From NCBI GenBank assembly GCA_905479515.1, contig CAJQMX010000250.1, positions 1-10,886 on the forward strand: 10,886 bases of DNA, in the 5' to 3' direction. Made by a program: the position numbers and the translations under genes. This document shows, one piece after another, positions 5,962-10,886 of the stretch (the first letter of the stretch is position 1; every line of letters begins with the position of its first letter). Under the pieces are notes generated by a model, which saw only the letters and a program-made list of their open reading frames with translations, did not search any database and was not told where the DNA came from. This stretch comes from an uncultured Parasphingopyxis sp. (GTDB taxonomy: Bacteria > Pseudomonadota > Alphaproteobacteria > Sphingomonadales > Sphingomonadaceae).

Positions 5962-6767
5962 GCCTTTTCGGCAAATTGTTCGGCAAAACGCAACCGTCAC
6001 CCGCAGACGCAGACGCAGCGATGCCACGCTTCGAAGTTGCACAAGACCAGATGTTCGATCTTGCCAAGACCGACGAACTAAAACGCCTGATCGCGATGCC
6101 TGCAGATGAACGCGATGATCGGTGGCAGAACACGTTCTTCGCGGCCTATTGGAATGCAGCCATTGTCGTTCCATCCGACACCCCCTTTATCGGCCCGGAC
6201 AATTTTCCCTATCTGCGCGTAGAGATTCCGGGCGAAGGCGATATCGACGCCAATTCGCTGTCCAACATAGCGCGCTCATGCATCGAAGCGGGAAGCGGCA
6301 TCGTACTGTTTGCAACGGCCGAGGCAACGGACCCTGCCTATGTTTTACCCATGGGCGTGCTGGACAGTTTGTTGCGCTATCGCAACTGGAGAGGGGATCC
6401 TATCGACCTTGCCCAGCAGGGCACATCGCCGCAATCCGGCCCGATAACCGTGAAGGCAAAGACACGCATCCTCACCGGCACACCCAATGCCGACTATTTG
6501 CCGCCTTATACTGCTCGGGCCCTGCAACGGCATCTAACCACACAGAGAGGCCTGACCGACCCCCGCGTCATGCTCATGACGAGCGAAACGATGCGCCCTC
6601 ACCGCTCTCTGGTTGTGAATGTCCGCCGGGATGCATTCGAAACTGAAGAAATTGCCGAGCGTTTCTGCCACAGCATCCTGTGGTATCTGCCACCGTCCCG
6701 GTCGGTTACGCTGATGCCCGAGGATTGGGACGAAGCCAAATTCACCCCGATCTCCAGCTTGACTTGA
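5958..6767 (+). CDS. SseB-like protein of unknown function, last gene of the ppx-rlmE operon
   Basis: The protein has 269 residues with an ATG overlapping the rlmE stop by ATGA. I do not recognise it with certainty. Residues 38-75 (TDELKRLIAMPADERDDRWQNTFFAAYWNAAIVVPSD) recall the opening of the SseB N-terminal domain. The end (RSLVVNVRRDAFETEEIAERFCHSILWYLPPSRSVTLMPEDWDE, about 205-252) recalls the SseB C-terminal domain, with its 'alpha-helix then LPP.. V.LMP' finish. SseB is a cytoplasmic E. coli protein named for an effect on serine sensitivity, and its biochemical role is unknown. There is no signal peptide or membrane segment. The N-terminus MSLFGKLFGKTQ is amphipathic and could touch a membrane. 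It ends 6 bp from the convergent DsbA-like gene. Confidence 0.5.
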   Translation: MSLFGKLFGKTQPSPADADAAMPRFEVAQDQMFDLAKTDELKRLIAMPADERDDRWQNTFFAAYWNAAIVVPSDTPFIGPDNFPYLRVEIPGEGDIDANSLSNIARSCIEAGSGIVLFATAEATDPAYVLPMGVLDSLLRYRNWRGDPIDLAQQGTSPQSGPITVKAKTRILTGTPNADYLPPYTARALQRHLTTQRGLTDPRVMLMTSETMRPHRSLVVNVRRDAFETEEIAERFCHSILWYLPPSRSVTLMPEDWDEAKFTPISSLT

Positions 6768-6773
6768 GGGGCA

Positions 6774-7541
6774 TCAGGATCCCGCGGACGCTCGTGCTTC
6801 TGCGACCGCTTCCTTGAGCCGCTCATAGCCGACCGCACCCGACAATATCCGGTCACCGATCACAAAGGCCGGTGTACCGGTCAATTCCAGCTGCCCGGCA
6901 ATTTCCCGATTGTTGCGAATTTCCGCTTCAATTGCCGGATCCGCAATATCGCGCTGGACCCGAGCAGAACTGAGGCCGGCACTGCGCTGCGCAGCGGCTA
7001 TCGTAGCATCACCAGGGCGACCAGCGTCGAAAAGGGCTTGGTGAAACACAGCATACTCGCCTTGACGAGCGGCCGAGAGACTGACTCGCGCGGCATCAAC
7101 GCTTTCCTGACTCAGGATCGGAAGCTCGCGATACACGATGCGGAGATTGTCATCCTCGGCCAACAACCGCGCGATATCGGGCAGGCTGCTGCGGCAGTAA
7201 CCGCAGGCATAATCGAAAAACTCAACGATCGTGACATCGGCATCAGCAGCGCCGGCCCAGCCCCCTTCAAACGGCGTTTCCAGTCCATCACGCACCACGG
7301 AGATCATCTCAACCATCCGGCGTTCCTGCAACCGCTCCATGGCCTCAGGAATGATCTCAGGGTTGGCGAGAATATATTCCCGGATAACAATTTCGAGATC
7401 CGCGCGTTCAAGTCCGGCAGGCAGATCAACCGCCGTCTGGCCGTCGGCGGCCTCGGACCCATCAGGTCGCAAAAAGAAAAAGGCGGCCGCAGCAGCGATC
7501 AGCGCAACCGTGCCAGCCAATATCCAGCGATTGGTACTCAT
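6774..7541 (-). CDS. DsbA family thiol oxidoreductase, ScsC-like, membrane-anchored
   Basis: The protein has 255 residues. The ATG at 7541 was chosen because AGGA lies seven bases upstream, in the 22-bp gap after the M48 gene. An upstream in-frame start would run into that gene. Residues 6-24 (WILAGTVALIAAAAAFFFL) form a single N-terminal membrane anchor or uncleaved signal. An N-terminal helical region (LEIVIREYILANPEIIPEAMERLQERR, 49-75) is the type found before the thioredoxin fold in ScsC-like proteins. The fold itself has the redox site CGYC (Cys113, Cys116) in FFDYACGYCRSSL and the cis-proline loop TGTPAFVIGD (Pro224). It should make or shuffle disulfides in periplasmic proteins. It is co-directional with a secreted M48 protease, so both probably serve envelope protein quality control. 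Confidence 0.9.
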   Translation of the reverse strand: MSTNRWILAGTVALIAAAAAFFFLRPDGSEAADGQTAVDLPAGLERADLEIVIREYILANPEIIPEAMERLQERRMVEMISVVRDGLETPFEGGWAGAADADVTIVEFFDYACGYCRSSLPDIARLLAEDDNLRIVYRELPILSQESVDAARVSLSAARQGEYAVFHQALFDAGRPGDATIAAAQRSAGLSSARVQRDIADPAIEAEIRNNREIAGQLELTGTPAFVIGDRILSGAVGYERLKEAVAEARASAGS

Positions 7542-7563
7542 ATTATCATCCTGTTCCTGGCTC

Positions 7564-8961
7564 TTAACGATTGCGGCGGCGTCCGCCCCCTTCTTCAATC
7601 GCAGTTTCAGCGATCATAGCAATATCCTGGGCGCGCACCCAATCAGGAGTTCCCGATGGTATGCCCAGCATCGCCTGTCGCGCATTGATCAATGCCTCCT
7701 GCGGAGAGCCTGCCAAGGTCGCATATTCCGCCGTTGCGAGATAGGCCCGGGCGATATCCCCCTCCTGCGAATAGATATAGCCCAGCCTGCGCCACGCAAA
7801 GGGATTGCGATTATCACGCTGAACTGCCGTCCGAAGAACCTGCCGCGCTTCAGCGAGATGGTCCGGATCCTCCGTTGCAATCAGGGCATGGCCGAAAAGC
7901 GAGGCGATGAGAGGGTTATTGCGCGAATTGGCAAGCGCCGTTCTCAAGTCCGCCAAGGCTTCATCCGGTCGGCCCGATTCAAGGAATATCTGGCCTCTGA
8001 GTTCAAGATAAAAGGCATCATCCGGCGCATCTGCCAACAAGGCATCGACCTCGGCCAGTGCCCGATCGGCAAAAGCCTGTTTGTGCCAGGCATAAGCGCG
8101 GGCATAGCGCGCAGGCACGCTAGTATCGCTTTCCGGATAGGTGATCAGTGTTTGCTCGGGTTCCGAGATAAAGCCGATCAACTTCGCGCGTACCCGCTGG
8201 AAACGGGCTTCGAGCGCCGGATCGGTCGGGACATCCCAGGCCGGATCGTTCTGATATAATTCTTCCAAGATCGCGAGCCGTTCGCGCGTCAGCGGATGGG
8301 TGCGATCATAGCTGCCTTCATCCTGCGGAATATTGAGGCGATATTCGAGGTTCTGCAGCCGCCGGAAAAAGGCAAGACTGCCGCGGCCGCTAATCCCGGC
8401 GGTTGAAAGAAACTGCGCCCCTGCAAGATCGGTCGTTGCTTCCTGCGCCCTGCTAAAGGCCAGGAAATTGCCCATCGCAGCGCGAGAGCCAGCGGACAGC
8501 AAGCCCAGCCCTGCTTCCGGCGCACCGGCAGCGATTGCCGCCGCCCCGAGCAACAGCGAAAGTATGGTGATGCCGGCATAATCACCAGCCGCATCCTGTA
8601 TGGAAATTGCATGACCGCCCGTGATATGGCCGATCTCGTGCGCGATCACGCCCTGCACCTCATTGGCGTTGTCGGCCGCTACAATAAGGCCTGAATGGAT
8701 AAACACGCGTTGCCCGCCAGCGACAAAGGCATTGATGCTTGGATCACTGACCAGCACAATTTCAAAGCCATTGGGCTCAAGCCCAGCCGCTTCTACCAAT
8801 GGTGCGGCAATTTCATTGAGCAGAATTTCGGTTTCGGCATCCCGCAGGATAGACTGCGCAGCCACAGGCCGAACAGCCATCACCAAGCCAAGCAACAACA
8901 CGAGCGCCGCTCGCAGGAGCAATCGCACGGAAACGGCGTGTATCGAACGGGACCCAGTCAT
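7564..8961 (-). CDS. Secreted M48 metalloprotease with TPR tail (BepA-like)
   Basis: The protein has 465 residues from the ATG at 8961. A Sec signal peptide is evident: basic N-region, LLLRAALVLLLGLVMAV, and a likely cleavage after AAQ or RPVAA (about residue 35). The zinc site is GVIAHEIGHITGGH (His108, Glu109, His112) with Glu174 (QEATTDLAGAQFL) as third ligand, followed by the family motif THPLTRERL (221-229). Residues 132-150 are hydrophobic, as in the active-site plug region of M48 enzymes. From about 280 to 445 there are TPR-like helical repeats (FYLELRGQIFLESGRPDEALADL, FAWRRLGYIYSQEGDIARAYLA) that would bind substrate or partner. This is the BepA/YfgC plan: periplasmic chaperone-protease for outer-membrane proteins. 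The ribosome-binding site is weak (GAAAG), and the start lies inside a foldable region. Confidence 0.9.
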   Translation of the reverse strand: MTGSRSIHAVSVRLLLRAALVLLLGLVMAVRPVAAQSILRDAETEILLNEIAAPLVEAAGLEPNGFEIVLVSDPSINAFVAGGQRVFIHSGLIVAADNANEVQGVIAHEIGHITGGHAISIQDAAGDYAGITILSLLLGAAAIAAGAPEAGLGLLSAGSRAAMGNFLAFSRAQEATTDLAGAQFLSTAGISGRGSLAFFRRLQNLEYRLNIPQDEGSYDRTHPLTRERLAILEELYQNDPAWDVPTDPALEARFQRVRAKLIGFISEPEQTLITYPESDTSVPARYARAYAWHKQAFADRALAEVDALLADAPDDAFYLELRGQIFLESGRPDEALADLRTALANSRNNPLIASLFGHALIATEDPDHLAEARQVLRTAVQRDNRNPFAWRRLGYIYSQEGDIARAYLATAEYATLAGSPQEALINARQAMLGIPSGTPDWVRAQDIAMIAETAIEEGGGRRRNR

Positions 8962-9013
8962 CGCATCTGCTTTCAGGTGCTGCGCCTGAACCGGGGATGA
9001 AAGCTGGGTCCCG
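8948..9013 (-). promoter_or_regulatory. Nested inverted repeats around the M48 start codon
   Basis: CGGGACCCAG (8948-8957) and CTGGGTCCCG (9004-9013) are perfect 10-bp inverted copies. Inside them GCTTTCA (8969-8975) and TGAAAGC (8998-9004) form a 7-bp stem, and TTCAGG (8972-8977) with CCTGAA (8985-8990) form an alternative 6-bp stem using the same bases. In the M48 mRNA the start codon (8961-8959) would lie in the unpaired strand between the outer and inner stems. No T-tract follows, so it is not a standard terminator for rne. A regulatory role is inferred. Confidence 0.45.
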
Positions 9014-9028
9014 GATATCATCGTTTTT

Positions 9029-10886
9029 CTACTCGCCGAATGTCCGCTGCCACCAACCACGCCGGGCGGGCCCATCGCTGTCGCCGCCCTGATCTGCAGC
9101 CTCGGTTGCGGGTGCTTCGCTGGCTGCCGGTGCGGCTTCGCTTTGGGCTGGTTCAGCCTTTTTGCGCGTACGCTTCGGCTTAGCCGGTTCCGCTGGTGCT
9201 TCCGCGTCTGCAGGTGCCTCAGCAACTGATGCCGATTCACCCTTTTCCGCTGCCGCCTTGGTGCTACGCCGACGCGGCGCGCGCTTGGGCTTCTCTGCTA
9301 CAGGTTCAGCAGCCGGCTCAGCCGGAGCATCGTTACCCGCATTGGCGGTATCGGACTCTGGCTGTGCTGCGGGCTCCGCTTTCTTGCGTGAACGACGGGG
9401 CTTTGGCTTTTCAGCCGCGACTTCTTCAGAGGTGCTGACTTCAGCAGAGGCACTGGCTTCAGCCGAAACAGGCTCCGCCGCCGGCGCGTTGTCGGTCTTT
9501 TCTTCTACCGATTCTGTGCCATCAGAATTTGCGGTTTCACCATCCTGACTTTCTGCGGCAGGTTTCCGGCGGCGACCACCGCGCCGTCCCCGGCGTGATT
9601 TCTTGCGAGGCGTTCCATCACCATCGTCATCCCCGCTTGCGGTTTGACGTGGTTCGTCCTCGCTGCTTTCACCGCTGCCGTCCTTATTTTCGCTCTCGCC
9701 TTCACCGTCGGTGGATTGAGGTTTGCTGCGGCGACCGCGGCCTCCCCTGCGCCCACGCCGACGGCGCGAACGGGGCTTGTCTTCCTCGTCCCGCTCTTCG
9801 CGATCGTCTTCCTCTTCGATCTCGTCGACAATGTCATCGTCGTCATCTTCGATCGCGAGCGGTATAATCTCGACCTTCTTGGTCGGCGCCGGGCCGGAAG
9901 CCGAAACTTCCATTGCGGCACCTTCCAATGTGCGATCCGGGTGCACTTCGATCGAAACGCCGTACAGCTCTTCAACCTCGCCCAGTTCCTTGCGCTTGGA
10001 ATTCAGCACATAGACGGCCGCATCGCGAGAACAGGTCAGCACCAGTTTCGAGCCCTTGCCCTTCGCCGCTTCCTCTTCAAGCATCCGCAAAGCAGAAAGC
10101 CCGGCAGAGGATGCCGTGCGCATCAAGCCGGTGCCTTCGCAATGCGGGCATTCATGTGTCGATGCTTCGAGCATGCCGGTCCGCAGGCGCTGACGGCTCA
10201 TTTCCAGCAAGCCGAAGGACGATATTCGCCCAACCTGAATGCGCGCGCGGTCATTCTTCAGCGCGTCCTTGAGCGCGCTTTCGACTTTGCGGTTGTTCGA
10301 CCGATGATCCATGTCGATGAAATCGATCACGACAAGGCCGGCCATATCGCGCAGGCGCAGCTGGCGGGCAATTTCGCGCGCCGCTTCAATATTCGTCTTG
10401 AGCGCGGTCTGTTCGATATTGTGCTCGCGGGTCGACCGACCCGAGTTGATGTCGATCGACACCAGGGCTTCAGTCGGATTGATTACGAGATAACCGCCGG
10501 ATTTCAGCTGGACGACAGGCTGGTACATCGCACCGAGCTGGTCTTCGACCTGATAGCGCTGGAACAGCGGCGTCGCTTCGGCATATTGCTTCACCTTGCG
10601 CGCATGGCTCGGCATCAGCAGCTTCATAAAGTTTTTGGCTGCCTTATAGCCTTCTTCACCCTCAACCAGCACTTCGTCGATCTCGCGGTTATAGATGTCG
10701 CGGATTCCGCGTTTGATAAGATCGCTGTCAGTATAGATCTTGGCCGGCGCAGTAGCGCTCAGAGTCGCTTCGCGGATCTCGTCCCAAAGGCGCGCGAGAT
10801 AGGTGAAATCGCGCTTGATCTCGGTCTTGGTCCGGGTCATGCCCGCTGTGCGCACGATGCAACCCATCGTATCGGGCAAATTCAGG
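9029..10886 (-). CDS. rne: Ribonuclease E (Rne/Rng family), N-terminus outside the window
   Basis: Endoribonuclease and degradosome scaffold that starts mRNA decay and processes rRNA and tRNA. The visible part begins in the catalytic domain (LNLPDTMGCIVRTAGMTRTKTEIKRDF); the frame runs past base 10886, so the S1 domain is missing here. The DNase I-like part carries the two metal-binding aspartates in VSIDINSG (about 10440-10465) and VIDFIDMD (about 10306-10333). The zinc-link CPHCEGTG is at 10127-10150. The C-terminal half is a low-complexity scaffold: an acidic run (EDDDDDIVDEIEEEDDRE), two Arg/Gly patches (RRRRGRRGGRGRR and RRGRRGGRRRKP) likely to bind RNA, then Ala/Pro/Glu stretches with Lys/Arg blocks. 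It ends RRGWWQRTFGE. A terminal GWW is known in Caulobacter RNase E as the peptide that binds polynucleotide phosphorylase, so the same contact is likely here. Confidence 0.95.
   Translation of the reverse strand, partial: LNLPDTMGCIVRTAGMTRTKTEIKRDFTYLARLWDEIREATLSATAPAKIYTDSDLIKRGIRDIYNREIDEVLVEGEEGYKAAKNFMKLLMPSHARKVKQYAEATPLFQRYQVEDQLGAMYQPVVQLKSGGYLVINPTEALVSIDINSGRSTREHNIEQTALKTNIEAAREIARQLRLRDMAGLVVIDFIDMDHRSNNRKVESALKDALKNDRARIQVGRISSFGLLEMSRQRLRTGMLEASTHECPHCEGTGLMRTASSAGLSALRMLEEEAAKGKGSKLVLTCSRDAAVYVLNSKRKELGEVEELYGVSIEVHPDRTLEGAAMEVSASGPAPTKKVEIIPLAIEDDDDDIVDEIEEEDDREERDEEDKPRSRRRRGRRGGRGRRSKPQSTDGEGESENKDGSGESSEDEPRQTASGDDDGDGTPRKKSRRGRRGGRRRKPAAESQDGETANSDGTESVEEKTDNAPAAEPVSAEASASAEVSTSEEVAAEKPKPRRSRKKAEPAAQPESDTANAGNDAPAEPAAEPVAEKPKRAPRRRSTKAAAEKGESASVAEAPADAEAPAEPAKPKRTRKKAEPAQSEAAPAASEAPATEAADQGGDSDGPARRGWWQRTFGE
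9141..9412 (-). repeat. Three degenerate Lys/Arg-block repeats in the RNase E tail
   Basis: Three copies of a basic block set in Ala/Pro/Glu-rich linkers: EKPKPRRSRKKAEPAAQ (about 9362-9412), EKPKRAPRRRSTKAAAEK (about 9243-9297) and KPKRTRKKAEPAQSE (about 9141-9186). They are repeats at protein level, with only partial DNA identity, and probably act as RNA-binding patches. Confidence 0.6.

Noticed and set aside
6768..6773. Terminator between the convergent SseB-like and DsbA-like genes
   Set aside because: Only 6 bp separate the stops and no stable stem with a T-tract is visible on either strand.
7573..7590. GGCGG-ACG-CCGCC hairpin at the M48 3' end as a terminator
   Set aside because: It is formed by Gly/Arg codons inside the gene, is followed by no T-tract, and the DsbA-like gene begins 22 bp later.
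7542..7598. Upstream extension of the DsbA-like protein by 19 residues
   Set aside because: It overlaps the M48 stop region and covers the good ribosome-binding site just before 7541.
8962..9240. Upstream open frame that would extend the M48 protease by 93 residues
   Set aside because: It overlaps the end of rne, is basic and low-complexity, and would place the clear signal peptide in mid-protein.
9162..9548. Ala/Ser/Gly-rich open frame on + opposite the rne tail
   Set aside because: It is a low-complexity mirror of the repetitive rne tail with no start signal.

Overview
The window looks like chromosomal housekeeping DNA from an alphaproteobacterium, most probably a member of the Sphingomonadales. 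The evidence is the high G+C content, ATGA start/stop overlaps between neighbouring genes, a short Ppx/GppA followed directly by rlmE, an RNase E with a long Ala/Lys/Arg/Glu-rich tail ending in a GWW motif, and the order rne - M48 protease - DsbA-like protein. There are no insertion sequences, CRISPR arrays, integrases or phage genes.

Left part (1-3751). The end of a TelA-family gene is followed 8 bp later by a two-TM, XpaC-like membrane protein, both on +. Facing them on - is a two-gene unit for a membrane cytochrome b and a molybdopterin oxidoreductase with a Tat-lipoprotein signal. These two probably form a periplasmic redox pair similar in layout to MsrPQ. Upstream of it on the same strand, two SnoaL/NTF2-fold enzymes overlap by ATGA. 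They are paralogues and both keep the Asp/His pair known from the dehydrochlorinase LinA.

Middle (3752-6767). About 280 bp without a gene holds two inverted repeats and a possible promoter for the SnoaL pair. Next is a tRNA-Gln(CTG) on - with its own well-formed promoter. Divergent from it on + is a tightly coupled three-gene operon: Ppx/GppA phosphatase, RlmE 23S rRNA methyltransferase, and an SseB-like protein of unknown function. The two overlaps in this operon are both 4-bp ATGA.

Right part (6774-10886). All genes are on -. RNase E (its N-terminus lies beyond the window) is followed by a secreted M48 metalloprotease with a TPR tail and then by a membrane-anchored DsbA/ScsC-like thiol oxidoreductase. 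The last two act in the envelope on protein folding and turnover, while RNase E is the cytoplasmic degradosome scaffold. The short rne-M48 gap contains overlapping inverted repeats that enclose the protease start codon.

I did not find a clearly new multi-gene system. The items most worth a second look are the folded leader of the M48 gene, the SnoaL pair with its putative operator, the lipoprotein molybdoenzyme/cytochrome b pair, and the SseB-like gene tied to rlmE.
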